The notes: generated by a model not told the origin, from the letters alone. 49,116 bases of DNA from an uncultured bacterium (GCA_903882905.1 CAIRYW010000004.1:1-49116), one strand, 5' to 3'; numbered from the stretch's first letter, positions 7,722-16,690 are shown. A program made the numbers and translations.

Positions 7722-8636
7722 TTAGTTATTGTATGAAACTTTGTATTTTCTTAAGAAGCTAATTGGATGATAACTCATTTTTGATTTTCTTAGATTTTCT
7801 ATACCAACGTCTTGTTCCCAATTATAATATTTTACCCCTTGCTTTTTTAGAATCTTCGCTTCCTCCCAATTTAGAACAGCATAAATTGACTTATGATATT
7901 TTATATTTGCTTTTGAAAAACCAGAGTTTGCGTAATTATTGGATATAATTTCATGAGTATTAAATCCAACTAAATTATTATCAATGTATAATGATGTTAT
8001 TTTAATATTGTCATCACTTTGGAGAGATTTTTTAAATGCTTTATATTCATTCAATTCAAAATGGTCTTTAATATTTTTATTCTTTGCCCATATTTCAAAC
8101 ATTTCAAGATACTCATTTTTTTGTATTTCTTGCGCTGTATTTTGCTTGATAACGTAATTGGGATATTTTTTAATAAATTGCTTAATTCCTTTACTTAAAC
8201 TGCTTCTAGACCAAGTATCAATATTTGCTAAGTCCAGAACAGAATAGACGTAGTCATAGGAATCTCTGTCTGGTACTACTTTAAACTCAGATTTTGACAA
8301 AACTTCCGCTATCTCTTCAGGAATCAGTTTCAATGAGTCAACTTTATAGTGTTCTCTTGAATATGTAATCAATCGTAACGCGGTGTCAGAAATTTTATTT
8401 TTACCAATAAATGACAAAAAATATTCACCAGAAACATAGTCATTAAAAAGCACAACTAAATTCTTGTTTAATTGAGATATCATCATCTTGTGATTTGTGT
8501 TCCAAGACCACGACCACATAGCGGTAAAATTGAAGTCTGAGTATGGTAGAAATTCAGATGTGAAGGCTTTAATATGAACTTTGTCAGAAAGTTCAATGTC
8601 TTTTAAATTTGGAAATTCTGGTATAATGTTTATCAT
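7722..8636 (-). CDS. DUF2156 / LPG-synthase C-terminal-like GNAT-fold protein
   Basis: 304 residues resembling the soluble C-terminal domain of phosphatidylglycerol lysyltransferases (DUF2156), which transfers an aminoacyl or peptidyl group. The most characteristic stretches are ITSLYIDNNLVGFNTHEII (~214-232), NSGFSKANIKYHKSIYAVLNWEEAKIL (~238-265) and YNWEQDVGIENLRKSKMSYHP (~271-291), the second GNAT repeat. There is no membrane flippase domain, so it is a stand-alone cytosolic form. It is transcribed away from the SpeD-like gene. Substrate unknown; the fold call is by motif memory and is moderately secure. Confidence 0.7.
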   Translation of the reverse strand: MINIIPEFPNLKDIELSDKVHIKAFTSEFLPYSDFNFTAMWSWSWNTNHKMMISQLNKNLVVLFNDYVSGEYFLSFIGKNKISDTALRLITYSREHYKVDSLKLIPEEIAEVLSKSEFKVVPDRDSYDYVYSVLDLANIDTWSRSSLSKGIKQFIKKYPNYVIKQNTAQEIQKNEYLEMFEIWAKNKNIKDHFELNEYKAFKKSLQSDDNIKITSLYIDNNLVGFNTHEIISNNYANSGFSKANIKYHKSIYAVLNWEEAKILKKQGVKYYNWEQDVGIENLRKSKMSYHPISFLRKYKVSYNN

Positions 8637-8672
8637 GATAATTGTTTACCATGCAGGATAACGACTTGGCAC

Positions 8673-8678
8673 TATAAT
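8673..8678 (+). promoter_or_regulatory. -10 box upstream of the SpeD-like/SET pair
   Basis: TATAAT 24 bases before the ATG at 8703 in the divergent intergenic region; a -35 is not clear. It would give a leader of about 18 nt with no Shine-Dalgarno motif. Confidence 0.4.
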
Positions 8679-8702
8679 ATCATTTATTGTTAATATAAGA
8701 AA

Positions 8703-9092
8703 ATGTATATGGAAAACGGAGGACAAAAGCTTGGATATAGAGGTAATTACGGTCTTGAATTAGTCATAGATCTAAAAAATTGTGATCTTTCGGATTTATC
8801 AAATGAAAAATTAAGAAAATTTTTTGTTGAATTATGTAATCGTGTTGACATGGTAAGACACGGTGACCCTATGTTTTGGGAAGATCATTCCGACATACCA
8901 CACTTAAATGGGATTTCCGCAATTCAATTTATCGAAACAAGTAATGTTGTATGCCACGCATTACCACTTCTCAAAGCTGTTTATTTAAACCTTTTCTCTT
9001 GTAAGGAATTTAATCCCGATGATACTTTGAAATTTTGTATGGAATTTTGGAAGGCCTCTTCAGAAAATCATTCTGTTGTAGTTAGAGTGTAA
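8703..9092 (+). CDS. S-adenosylmethionine decarboxylase-like (SpeD fold) pyruvoyl enzyme
   Basis: 129 residues, the size of prokaryotic class 1 AdoMetDC proenzymes. Known SpeD enzymes self-cleave to turn a Ser into a pyruvoyl group. Relative to the bacterial numbering Ser55/Ser63/His68/Cys83, this protein keeps the same residues at the same spacing: Ser72, Ser80, His85, Cys100 (GISAIQFIETSNVVCHALP, then NLFSC). The residues flanking the cleavage Ser differ: Thr79-Ser80-Asn81 in place of Glu-Ser-His. The N-terminus (NYGLELVIDLKNCDL) and the HLNG turn also match the fold. The changed site suggests a different substrate, possibly an amino acid as in other altered SpeD homologues; this is inference. 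It is followed 9 bases later by the SET gene. Confidence 0.72.
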   Translation: MYMENGGQKLGYRGNYGLELVIDLKNCDLSDLSNEKLRKFFVELCNRVDMVRHGDPMFWEDHSDIPHLNGISAIQFIETSNVVCHALPLLKAVYLNLFSCKEFNPDDTLKFCMEFWKASSENHSVVVRV

Positions 9093-9101
9093 TAGAAAAT
9101 A

Positions 9102-9626
9102 ATGAAAAAAAACAAAATATCCTCTGCAATGCTGCCAGAGACAGAAATACTTATAGTTAAGAAGAGTGATTGTCTCAGAGACCAACTTGGTGTTTTTACA
9201 AAAGAAGCTTTTAAAAAAAATCAGATACTCTTTTTAGTAAAAGGGCCAATTAAATCAAAACCTTCCATATATTCTTTCTCAATCAATTTGAACAAACATA
9301 TTGAACCGAAAATAGAAAGTGGCGATTTTGATTTCGGACACTATATGAACCATTCATGTAATCCAAACGCCAAAGTTAAAATCATCGACAAAGCTGACAA
9401 AATCCCTTATATAGAAGTATTAGCCAGAAGAAATATTAAAAAAAATGAGGAGTTAACATTTGATTATGCATCACTTGAATATGCCACGGTCGCTAATTCT
9501 ATATGTAAGTGCAATGCAAAAAACTGTCGCAGAACTATTCATGGTTTCAAAGATTTGCCAAAAAGTATTGTAAAAAAATATCAAAAAGAGGATATGATCT
9601 CAAAATATCTTTTAAGTATAAAGTAA
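9102..9626 (+). CDS. SET-domain protein (putative protein-lysine methyltransferase)
   Basis: 174 residues. SET motifs are clear: HYMNHSCNPNA (~88-98, the NHSC pseudoknot motif that binds AdoMet), ARRNIKKNEELTFDYA (~122-137, the second pseudoknot strand with catalytic Tyr), and a post-SET-like CKCNAKNCRRTIHGF (~150-164) whose Cys residues could complete a zinc site. The N-terminal part (LGVFTKEAFKKNQILF) is the typical SET opening. Known SET enzymes methylate lysines in proteins; a ribosomal or nucleoid protein is a plausible target. It is placed 9 bases after the SpeD-like gene, so both act on AdoMet or related metabolism and are co-expressed. Confidence 0.87.
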   Translation: MKKNKISSAMLPETEILIVKKSDCLRDQLGVFTKEAFKKNQILFLVKGPIKSKPSIYSFSINLNKHIEPKIESGDFDFGHYMNHSCNPNAKVKIIDKADKIPYIEVLARRNIKKNEELTFDYASLEYATVANSICKCNAKNCRRTIHGFKDLPKSIVKKYQKEDMISKYLLSIK

Positions 9627-9643
9627 TCCCTCCTGATCTATAT

Positions 9644-10561
9644 TTATTTCATAAAGAGTAAATACGTACCAATCCCCGTCACGAAAATAGCAATAATCTT
9701 TGGCCACAGGTGTTTTGCTCGTATTTTTTCAGTCATTATTTTTGGAAAGAATATGGTAAATATTATGCCAATAATCAAAACGAAAATTGGTTGGAAGGAT
9801 TGTGTCAGTAGGACAAGCGCTACTGGAGCAAGAAGAAATGCGAAGGAGAAAGCAAAATTCCCTGTCATGTATAAAATCTCAGTCATTATATTTAGGGCCA
9901 TAATCGATTTGGAATTATTTTTTAGTGCCTGGATAAAATGTTTGCGATAAGAACTTATGAAAACAAATATAAATATTCCTATTATTGTGATTGCAACATG
10001 TTCCCAAAAAAATGATCTTAAAAAATCTTCTTTAAGGGCAACTGCCTTGAATATTACTCCCTCTGTTGCCCAAAATAGTGATGCTCCAAGCATTGGGAGA
10101 ATCGTATTTTTTTTAAGCTTGAATTTATTGTCCTCATCTATCTCAAAAGAGATAATCGCTGTCCCAAATATAACTAATGCCATGGCAATGAGTTGTATTT
10201 TTGTCAGTACTTCTCCAAGAATAAAATATCCGAGTATATAACCAAATACAGGCATCAATTGATAGAAAACAACAACAACTGATGCTTCGTCGTTATTAAG
10301 AGCAATAAAATAGCAAACTAAAACTAACACATCCAATATTCCAACTATCCCAAGAATAAGAATCGTTGGTGCGCTGGCACTAATGACTGTAGGATCTGCC
10401 CAAAATATAAAAGGTAAGGCAACTATTGATAAAAGAGATGAAAAAAGCAGAAGTGTACCCACCCCACCTTGCTTAAAGTATTTTTCCAGAACAATTTTAT
10501 CTATGTGATTCGTTATCGCATATAGAAACGGACCAATCAAAGCTATGAAAAACCAGTTCAT
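9644..10561 (-). CDS. EamA/DMT-superfamily transporter
   Basis: 305 residues with ten predicted membrane helices in two five-helix repeats, the usual EamA layout. Typical features are the FALNNDEASVVVVFYQLMPVFGYILGYFILGE stretch in repeat 1 (~85-116) and AFLLAPVALVLLTQSFQPIFVLIIGIIF in repeat 2 (~240-267). Substrate cannot be deduced; members export amino acids, metabolites or nucleotide sugars. It is transcribed convergently with the SET gene, 17 bases apart, and has its own promoter (TGC-TAAAAT, 9 bases before ATG). Confidence 0.85.
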   Translation of the reverse strand: MNWFFIALIGPFLYAITNHIDKIVLEKYFKQGGVGTLLLFSSLLSIVALPFIFWADPTVISASAPTILILGIVGILDVLVLVCYFIALNNDEASVVVVFYQLMPVFGYILGYFILGEVLTKIQLIAMALVIFGTAIISFEIDEDNKFKLKKNTILPMLGASLFWATEGVIFKAVALKEDFLRSFFWEHVAITIIGIFIFVFISSYRKHFIQALKNNSKSIMALNIMTEILYMTGNFAFSFAFLLAPVALVLLTQSFQPIFVLIIGIIFTIFFPKIMTEKIRAKHLWPKIIAIFVTGIGTYLLFMK

Positions 10562-10570
10562 TGTGAGTTT

Positions 10571-10579
10571 ATTTTAGCA
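10571..10579 (-). promoter_or_regulatory. extended -10 box for the EamA transporter gene
   Basis: TGC-TAAAAT on the minus strand, nine bases before the ATG at 10561. The same string TGC-TAAAAT with the same spacing precedes the Nudix gene at 11074. Confidence 0.45.
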
Positions 10580-10597
10580 TTATTTATTATAAAAAAA

Positions 10598-11074
10598 TTA
10601 TTTTTCGTCAATATAAGCGAAGGTTTTGTTTTTAATTGCTTGCATACACTTAGGTATAGAGTTTTGTAGGCCTGGTGACAACATTGGAATAGCTTCGTTT
10701 GGAGATTTGAAAGTATACTCGTCTAACTCTTCTATTTGTAACTTTATCTGTGAAATTTGTTCTGCGATTAATATTCCGCCAAAAAAAATAAATTTAAGTG
10801 AGTCAAAATAAAATCCTTTTTTAGGTGAATGATACACTCCAACTAACTGCATTTCAGAAATATCCAGTCCGATTTCTTCTTTTGTCTCTCTGATAGCGCA
10901 TTCTAATGGAGATTCTCCTTCGTCTGTAGATCCACCTGGAACAAGCCATCCCTCTTTATAATTAGGCTTCAAGATAAGTAGTTCTCCCACAGTATTAAAA
11001 AATAAAACTGCAGAACCAACTTGTTTTTTTGGAAGCATTTTATGGTATTCCTCGTCAGTAAATTTTTTAGGCAT
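10598..11074 (-). CDS. Nudix hydrolase
   Basis: 158 residues. The Nudix box GGSTDEGESPLECAIRETKEEIGLDI (~47-72) fits G-x5-E-x7-R-E-x-x-E-E-x-G with all metal-binding Glu residues, preceded by the strand GSAVLFFNTVGELLILKP and WLVPGG. Members hydrolyse nucleoside diphosphates linked to another group; the substrate here is unknown. It is one of three free Nudix genes in the window, apart from the Nudix domain inside leuS. The promoter is shared back to back with the next Nudix gene at 11130. Confidence 0.9.
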   Translation of the reverse strand: MPKKFTDEEYHKMLPKKQVGSAVLFFNTVGELLILKPNYKEGWLVPGGSTDEGESPLECAIRETKEEIGLDISEMQLVGVYHSPKKGFYFDSLKFIFFGGILIAEQISQIKLQIEELDEYTFKSPNEAIPMLSPGLQNSIPKCMQAIKNKTFAYIDEK

Positions 11075-11083
11075 TGTTTTACT

Positions 11084-11092
11084 ATTTTAGCA
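11084..11092 (-). promoter_or_regulatory. extended -10 box for the Nudix gene at 10598-11074
   Basis: TGC-TAAAAT on the minus strand, nine bases before the ATG at 11074. Confidence 0.45.
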
Positions 11093-11122
11093 TTAAAATT
11101 AGGCATATTTTTGATATATAAT
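11093..11122 (+). promoter_or_regulatory. promoter for the Nudix gene at 11130, predicted leaderless
   Basis: TTAAAA (11093-11098), 18-bp spacer, TATAAT (11117-11122), then seven bases to the GTG start. It is arranged back to back with the minus-strand promoter at 11084. Confidence 0.5.
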
Positions 11123-11129
11123 ACAAGGT

Positions 11130-11579
11130 GTGGATAATAAAGAACAACAGAAGAAATTTTCAGTTAGATGCAGAGCTATCATCTTACATAATGATAAATT
11201 ATTTGTTGTAAGTCATACACCAGAAAAAACTTTTTATGCCTTACCTGGTGGACATTTGGAATGGGGAGAGAATATTAAAGAATGTTTGAAAAGAGAAATT
11301 GTTGAAGAACTTGGTGTTGATCCAAAACTTGGAAGGCTTTTGTATATTCATAATTGTTTAGACGGATTAGGTAAACAGTCAATTGAATTCTTTTTCGAAA
11401 TTACCAACGGAGATGACTACGTTGATTTGACAAAACTTAGTGGTACGCACACGTATGAGTTGTCGGACCTTCGTTGGGTAAGCAAGGGAGATAATATTCA
11501 ATTCAAACCAAAACAAGTTTTTGAGGATTTCAAAAACGGAGAAATTCTTTCTGATAAAGTGAGGTTTATAGAGAAATAA
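11130..11579 (+). CDS. Nudix hydrolase (GTG start)
   Basis: 149 residues starting at GTG. The Nudix box GGHLEWGENIKECLKREIVEELGVDP (~40-65) is complete, after the strand CRAIILHNDKLFVVSHTPEKTFYALPGG. The C-terminal half (SIEFFFEI ... DLRWVSKGD) matches MutT-like enzymes that clear modified or excess nucleotides or act on nucleotide sugars. No ATG fits better: the -10 box sits directly before this GTG, so the start is supported by a leaderless promoter. Substrate unknown. Confidence 0.88.
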   Translation: MDNKEQQKKFSVRCRAIILHNDKLFVVSHTPEKTFYALPGGHLEWGENIKECLKREIVEELGVDPKLGRLLYIHNCLDGLGKQSIEFFFEITNGDDYVDLTKLSGTHTYELSDLRWVSKGDNIQFKPKQVFEDFKNGEILSDKVRFIEK

Positions 11580-11593
11580 TTAGCTTCTGAAAA

Positions 11594-12025
11594 TTATGGC
11601 AAGAGGAACCACCATTTTAGGGTTTCTTCTGTTTTTTGTATAAAAATATTTGGTTCGAGATTGTATTTTTTCGCAATGTGTTTTAGTTTTTCGGCTTTTC
11701 TTGGATTTCTGACTTCCCTAATTTTACAATTTGATCCAGATTTTTTAGCGACATATTTAAAAAACAACCAACGTAAAGAATATTTTGGAATCATATAAAT
11801 AAGTCCATAAAAATACATTGGCATGGAAAATTGAAATTTTATATTTTTGTAGCCACCCCAATTTGCTCGAGTGCATGTATATACAACATCAGAAAGTTCA
11901 CTCCATTTTTCGATTAGACCTTTTGCTTGATAAAACTCAAGAGTCTCATCTTTTATGTCATTGATGTGCCAATCCTCATCTTTCTTTGGCATATCAAGCA
12001 GTGTGTGCCATATGCGTATTAGCAT
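11594..12025 (-). CDS. conserved-looking protein of unknown function
   Basis: 143 residues, basic and rich in Trp and Lys, without a full membrane helix although FSMPMYFYGLIYMIP (~66-80) is hydrophobic. It contains three Trp-rich spots (RIWHTLL, WHIND, KWWFLLP at the C-terminus). It lies 6 bases after the purF stop on the same strand and is probably co-transcribed with it. No domain recognised; coding is supported by length, gapless packing and codon pattern like its neighbours. Confidence 0.65.
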   Translation of the reverse strand: MLIRIWHTLLDMPKKDEDWHINDIKDETLEFYQAKGLIEKWSELSDVVYTCTRANWGGYKNIKFQFSMPMYFYGLIYMIPKYSLRWLFFKYVAKKSGSNCKIREVRNPRKAEKLKHIAKKYNLEPNIFIQKTEETLKWWFLLP

Positions 12026-12031
12026 GTTTAT

Positions 12032-13498
12032 TTATTTTCGCTCAGCGCTTCTTGCGGCTTTTACCTGCTCCATATGGTTTTCGTCTACGTCACCTGTGAC
12101 ATACCAGCCATCTAAATAAGGCATTGAGAGTCTGTCGATTCCATGATCCCCTCTTCGTAAAACGGCTTCTGTTAGATCTTCAATAGTTTGATAAAGAAGA
12201 ATATCTACCCCAATAAATTTCCTAATTTCTTCTTCAGACATTTTTGATGCAATAAGTTCATCTTTGGTTGGAATATCGATACCGTAAAAATCAGGATATT
12301 TTATTGGAGGACAAGCAGAAACAAAATATACTTTTTTAGCACCAGCATCAAGCAACATTTGCACAACTTCACGACTAGTAGTTCCTCGTACAATTGAATC
12401 ATCTACAAGTAAAATGTCTTTTCCTTCGATTTCAATTGTTTGAGGCGAAAGTTTGCGATTTACAGATTTTGCTCGCTCTTTTGAACCAGGCATTAAGAAA
12501 GTTCGCCCAACGAATGCGTTACGATAAAGAGCTTCGGAATAGCGTACTCCGATTTCATGTGCAAATGCGAGCGCAATTGGATTTGAGGTAAAAGGCACAG
12601 GAACTACGAGGTCAGGAGTGATGTTTGGATAAAGTTCTTTCCATCTATTTCCAAGGTTTTGTCCCATTCTTAGTCTAGAGCGATAAACACTAACCTGATT
12701 AAGAATTGCATCAGGACGGGCAAAATAAATGTATTCAAAAACATCAGGTGCAAAAGTTTCATTTGTAATTTTTTTGCGTTTTAATATTCCATTGCAATCT
12801 ACGAAAACAAGTTCTCCTGGTCCTACATCACCAACATATGTAAAATCTAGTGATGCAAACGGAGTATTTTCTGATGCAAAAATATAATCAAATCCCTCTT
12901 CGTTTTCTCGTGCGCGCTTTCCAATTACTAAAGGTCTAATGCCATGCGGGTCACGAAAGGCGTACATACCTTTTTCTGCAATGACTCCAACAACAGAATA
13001 TCCACCACGAACACGATTTAATACTTTTGCTGTTGCGGAGCAGAGCATATCAAAAAAATCAGCAGATTCTGGAGTATTGAAAAGTTCAGTAGCAAAAACA
13101 CCGAGAAGTGCCTCGGTGTCTGAATCTGAATTACAGTGAAAGTTTGAGTTTTCGCGGAGTTCTTGTCTGAGTTGTTTGTAATTGGTTAGATTTCCGTTGT
13201 GGACTAATGAAATTCCGTATGGAGAGTTGGTGAGAAAGGGTTGTGCATTTTGAATATCACTTGATGAGCCGGCTGTAGAGTAACGTGTTTGCGCAACACC
13301 TAAATTTCCAATTAATTCTTTAAGTGATTCTTGTGTATATGCTTCTCTTACATAACCTTTACCTCTAACAACGTGAAAGCGACCGTTGTAGGTCGCAATT
13401 CCAGTAGAGTCTTGTCCTCGGTGTTGTAGATTCATCAAGCTTTCATAGAGCTCGGTTGCAACCGGTTTATTTGAGGTGATTCCAATTATTCCACACAT
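12032..13498 (-). CDS. purF: amidophosphoribosyltransferase (glutamine PRPP amidotransferase)
   Basis: 488 residues. It makes 5-phosphoribosylamine from PRPP and glutamine, the first step of de novo purine synthesis. The N-terminal Ntn glutaminase begins MCGIIGI, with Cys2 as nucleophile after Met removal and no propeptide; NLQHRGQDSTGIA and VAQTRYSTAG follow. The type I PRTase PRPP loop is DILLVDDSIVRGTTSREVV (~362-380), with RSRLRMG and VPVPFTSNPIALAFA before it. Domains and length are standard. No other pur gene is in the window, which is notable because many Patescibacteria lack the complete pathway. Confidence 0.96.
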   Translation of the reverse strand: MCGIIGITSNKPVATELYESLMNLQHRGQDSTGIATYNGRFHVVRGKGYVREAYTQESLKELIGNLGVAQTRYSTAGSSSDIQNAQPFLTNSPYGISLVHNGNLTNYKQLRQELRENSNFHCNSDSDTEALLGVFATELFNTPESADFFDMLCSATAKVLNRVRGGYSVVGVIAEKGMYAFRDPHGIRPLVIGKRARENEEGFDYIFASENTPFASLDFTYVGDVGPGELVFVDCNGILKRKKITNETFAPDVFEYIYFARPDAILNQVSVYRSRLRMGQNLGNRWKELYPNITPDLVVPVPFTSNPIALAFAHEIGVRYSEALYRNAFVGRTFLMPGSKERAKSVNRKLSPQTIEIEGKDILLVDDSIVRGTTSREVVQMLLDAGAKKVYFVSACPPIKYPDFYGIDIPTKDELIASKMSEEEIRKFIGVDILLYQTIEDLTEAVLRRGDHGIDRLSMPYLDGWYVTGDVDENHMEQVKAARSAERK

Positions 13499-13547
13499 AA
13501 TGTTAATTGAATTCTAACTCGTTTATTTTTTTTTAACAAGTGTGGAT

Positions 13548-14621
13548 TTATAGTCCTTCACTTCTCAATTCTTCAATAGTTTTTTTGGCTTCTTTTGAAA
13601 GTCTTTTTGGAATGTTAATTTTTATTTTGAGAAATAAATCTCCTCTGTGGCTTGCTCCAACCGGAACGCCTTTTCCTTTTAATCTAAGCATTTCTCCAAA
13701 ACCAACTCCCTCAGGAATTTTTACTTTTAAATTTCCATCCAAAATTTCGACGTCGTATTCTGCACCAAGTAATGCGTCCGAAAGTTTTACATCAAGATTC
13801 ATAATTAAATTATGACCTTCTTTTACAATTTTTGGATGTTTTCGTACATGAATTTTTACGTAAAGATCTCCTGGAATTCCTCCTGTCTCAGCTTCTCCGT
13901 ATCCAGAAAGCTTTAACATTTCTCCGTTCTCAATTCCTGATGGAATTTGAACTTTGATTTCCTGTTGACCAAATGTAATTCCTTCGCCGTTACATTTTTT
14001 ACATTTTTCTTTCGGTACTTTACCTTTTCCTCTGCAAGTACTACAGGTTTTTGTGGTACTAAATGCTCCCATAAATGATCGTCTTGTTTCTCTAACTACT
14101 CCGTTTCCATTACAGGTTGAGCAAGTAGTAAAATTAGTTCCAACTTCCCCGCCAGAACCCTTGCAATGATCGCAGACTGAAGTTTTATTTAGAATAATCT
14201 TTTTTTCTGCTCCAAAAATTGATTCCTTAAAATCCAATTCAATATCAACTGAAATATCGCGACCCTTTTTTTGTCTCTGTCTTCCACCGCCAAAAAAATC
14301 CCCAAAAATATCTCCCAAATCAAAAGACATTCCTTCGCCAAAGTCTCCGCCAAAATTACTAAAATCAAATCCCTCAAAACCTTGTCCTGCGTTTCCTCCA
14401 AATCCTCCTCCATCAGAAACTCTTCCATAGGTGTCGTATTCAGAGCGCTTTTTGTCATCAGAAAGAACAGAGTAAGCCTCACTTGCTTCTTTAAATTTAG
14501 CTTCATTACCGCCACCTTTGTCTGGGTGGTATTTGTGTGCAAGCTTCCTGAAAGCTTTTTTGATTTCGTCTTTTGAAGCAGTTTTATTAACTTCTAGAGT
14601 TTCGTAGTAATTTTTTTTCAT
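13548..14621 (-). CDS. dnaJ: chaperone protein DnaJ
   Basis: 357-residue type I J-protein that stimulates DnaK ATPase and hands over unfolded clients. Seen: J domain with HPD at 32-34 (KLAHKYHPDKGGG), a Gly/Phe-rich linker (~70-115, GGGFGGNAGQGFEGFDFSNF), four zinc-finger repeats (CDHCKGSG, CSTCNGNG, CSTCRGKG, CKKCNGEG, ~150-210) and the C-terminal client domains with DLYVKIHVRKHPKI. It lies downstream of dnaK on the same strand; a GC-rich hairpin separates them. Confidence 0.97.
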   Translation of the reverse strand: MKKNYYETLEVNKTASKDEIKKAFRKLAHKYHPDKGGGNEAKFKEASEAYSVLSDDKKRSEYDTYGRVSDGGGFGGNAGQGFEGFDFSNFGGDFGEGMSFDLGDIFGDFFGGGRQRQKKGRDISVDIELDFKESIFGAEKKIILNKTSVCDHCKGSGGEVGTNFTTCSTCNGNGVVRETRRSFMGAFSTTKTCSTCRGKGKVPKEKCKKCNGEGITFGQQEIKVQIPSGIENGEMLKLSGYGEAETGGIPGDLYVKIHVRKHPKIVKEGHNLIMNLDVKLSDALLGAEYDVEILDGNLKVKIPEGVGFGEMLRLKGKGVPVGASHRGDLFLKIKINIPKRLSKEAKKTIEELRSEGL

Positions 14622-14638
14622 TATTCTAGGAAGAGTGT

Positions 14639-14662
14639 GGCCGTCCGCTTAGGCGGACGGCC
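14639..14662. repeat. perfect GC-rich hairpin between dnaK and dnaJ
   Basis: GGCCGTCCGC (14639-14648) and GCGGACGGCC (14653-14662) with loop TTAG. In the direction of transcription (minus) no T-tract follows, so it is not a classic terminator; it could reduce read-through or mark an RNA-processing site, lowering DnaJ relative to DnaK. Confidence 0.6.
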
Positions 14663-14677
14663 ATTCCTCTTTTTAAT

Positions 14678-16582
14678 TTAGGCTTTTGGTTCTTCTCTAG
14701 GCTGTTCCTTAAATTCTGCATCTTTTGCTCCCGTAGTTTCATCTTTTGGTGCCTCTGGATTTGCAGTTGCTTCTGGTTTTGCTTGTTTATTTATTTCTTC
14801 ACCAATTTTTGAAATCTCAGCTGAAAGTGCTGAAGCTGCAGTTTTAATTGCTTCAAGATCTTCACCCTCCTTTGCTTTTGTAAGTGCTGTTTTCTTTTCT
14901 TCAACACTTGCCTTTAATTCAGGAGTAATTTTGTCTCCAAAATCTTTTATGCTTTTATCAGCTGTGTAGACAAGTTGATCTGCAAGATTTTTTTCTTCGA
15001 CTAAAGCTTTATTTTTTTCGTCTGTGGCAGCATTTGCTTCTGCATCTTTTTTCATTTTTTCAATTTCTTCTTTTGAAAGTCCTGATGATGCTTCGATTCT
15101 GATCGATTGTTCCTTTGATGTTGCTTTATCTTTCGCTTTAACACTTAAAATTCCGTTTGCGTCAATGTCAAAGGAAACTTCAATTTGTGGGATCCCTCGT
15201 GGAGCTGGTGCAACTCCATCAAGAATAAATCGTCCAAGAGATTTATTGTCTCTCGATAAGGCTCTTTCTCCTTGAACAATGTGAATATCTACTGAAGTCT
15301 GATTATCAGATGCTGTAGAAAATGTTTGGGACTTTGATGTTGGAATTGTTGTATTTTTGTCAATCAGTTTTGTTGCAACTCCCCCAAGTGTTTCGATTCC
15401 AAGTGAAAGCGGAATAACATCGAGAAGCAAAATATCTTTTACATCTCCTCCCAAAATTCCTCCTTGAATCGCAGCTCCAGCTGCAACTACTTCGTCAGGG
15501 TTCACTGTCATGTTTGGGTCCTTTCCAAAATATTCTTTTACTGCTTTCTGAATGGCTGGCATCCTTGTTTGTCCTCCAACAAGAATCACTTCGTTTAGAT
15601 CTCCAACTTTGAAAGGTGAAGCTTCCATTGCACGTTTTGTGATTTCCATTGCTCTTTGAACAAATTCAGCTGAAAGTTCCTCAAGTTTTGCTCTGTTGAT
15701 TTTGATAAGTAAGTGTCTTGGGCCGGAAGAGTCGGATGTTAGAAATGGAATGTTAACTTCAGTCTCAGCAGCTGTAGAAAGCTCAATTTTGGCCTTCTCT
15801 GCGGCTTCATCTAGTCTCTGGAGAGCCAAGGCGTCTCCTCGTACATCGATGCCAGATTCCTTTTTAAACTCATCGGCTAGGAAATTGATAATTTTTTGAT
15901 CAATGTCTTTTCCTCCAAGGTGGGCGTCTCCGTCAGTTGATTTTACTTCAATCACGTCGTCTCCAACTTCAAGAATTGAAATATCAAATGTTCCACCTCC
16001 AAAGTCAAAAACAGCAATTTTTTCATCTTTCTTTTTGTTGAGACCATAAGCTAGAGCGGCTGCTGTTGGTTCGTTGATAATTCTTTTTACATCTAGACCA
16101 GCAATTTTTCCAGCGTCCTTTGTAGCCTGTCTCTGTGCGTCGTTAAAATATGCAGGCACTGTAATTACAGCTTCAGTAATTTTTTCACCAAGTTTTGCTT
16201 CAGCGTCAGTCTTCAATTTCTGAAGAATCATTGCCGATATTTCTTCCGGTCTGTACCATTTGCCTCCCATATTTACTTCGATTCCTCCGTTTGCAGATTT
16301 TTGAATTTCAAAAGGCACAGAAGTTTTGTCTTTTTGAACAGCAGCTTCATCGTATGTGTGCCCAATAAAACGTTTGATTTGATAAATTGTGTTTTTTGGA
16401 TTTGTAACTCCTTGTCTCCTAGCTAAAAGTCCAACAATTTTTTCTCCTGTTTTTGATTCAGCTACAATAGATGGAGTTGTTCTTGCGCCTTCCGCATTTT
16501 CAAGAATTTTTGGCGCTCCTCCTTCCATCACTGAGACGGCTGAGTTTGTTGTTCCTAAGTCGATTCCAATTATTTTACTCAT
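14678..16582 (-). CDS. dnaK: chaperone protein DnaK (Hsp70)
   Basis: 634-residue ATP-dependent chaperone. The ATPase domain shows [18 protein letters not shown] at the N-terminus, [50 protein letters not shown] and [14 protein letters not shown]. The interdomain linker [19 protein letters not shown] leads to the substrate domain (~385-500) and a lid. The C-terminus is a Lys/Glu/Ala-rich tail ([19 protein letters not shown]) without the EEVD motif, as in bacteria. No CIRCE operator was seen upstream of it or of grpE. The order grpE, unknown gene, dnaK, dnaJ is a variant of the usual grpE-dnaK-dnaJ operon. Confidence 0.98.
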   Translation of the reverse strand: MSKIIGIDLGTTNSAVSVMEGGAPKILENAEGARTTPSIVAESKTGEKIVGLLARRQGVTNPKNTIYQIKRFIGHTYDEAAVQKDKTSVPFEIQKSANGGIEVNMGGKWYRPEEISAMILQKLKTDAEAKLGEKITEAVITVPAYFNDAQRQATKDAGKIAGLDVKRIINEPTAAALAYGLNKKKDEKIAVFDFGGGTFDISILEVGDDVIEVKSTDGDAHLGGKDIDQKIINFLADEFKKESGIDVRGDALALQRLDEAAEKAKIELSTAAETEVNIPFLTSDSSGPRHLLIKINRAKLEELSAEFVQRAMEITKRAMEASPFKVGDLNEVILVGGQTRMPAIQKAVKEYFGKDPNMTVNPDEVVAAGAAIQGGILGGDVKDILLLDVIPLSLGIETLGGVATKLIDKNTTIPTSKSQTFSTASDNQTSVDIHIVQGERALSRDNKSLGRFILDGVAPAPRGIPQIEVSFDIDANGILSVKAKDKATSKEQSIRIEASSGLSKEEIEKMKKDAEANAATDEKNKALVEEKNLADQLVYTADKSIKDFGDKITPELKASVEEKKTALTKAKEGEDLEAIKTAASALSAEISKIGEEINKQAKPEATANPEAPKDETTGAKDAEFKEQPREEPKA

Positions 16583-16631
16583 GTTTTTTATTTAAGTTAA
16601 AAATTTATAAAGCAAAAAATAATAGCAAAAA

Positions 16632-16690
16632 AGCTTTTAGTTTTTAGAATATTAATAAGCTAAAAGCTAATAGCTAGCAGCTAAAAGCTT
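16632..16690. repeat. AGCTNNN heptanucleotide repeat with flanking inverted repeat
   Basis: Between the 102-residue gene and dnaK, successive 7-mers AGCTAAA, AGCTAAT, AGCTAGC, AGCTAAA end with AGCTT; the outer arms AAGCTTTTAG (16631-16640) and CTAAAAGCTT (16681-16690) are exact inverse repeats. The right end overlaps the stop codon of the neighbouring gene (AGC TTT TAG). Confidence 0.6.
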
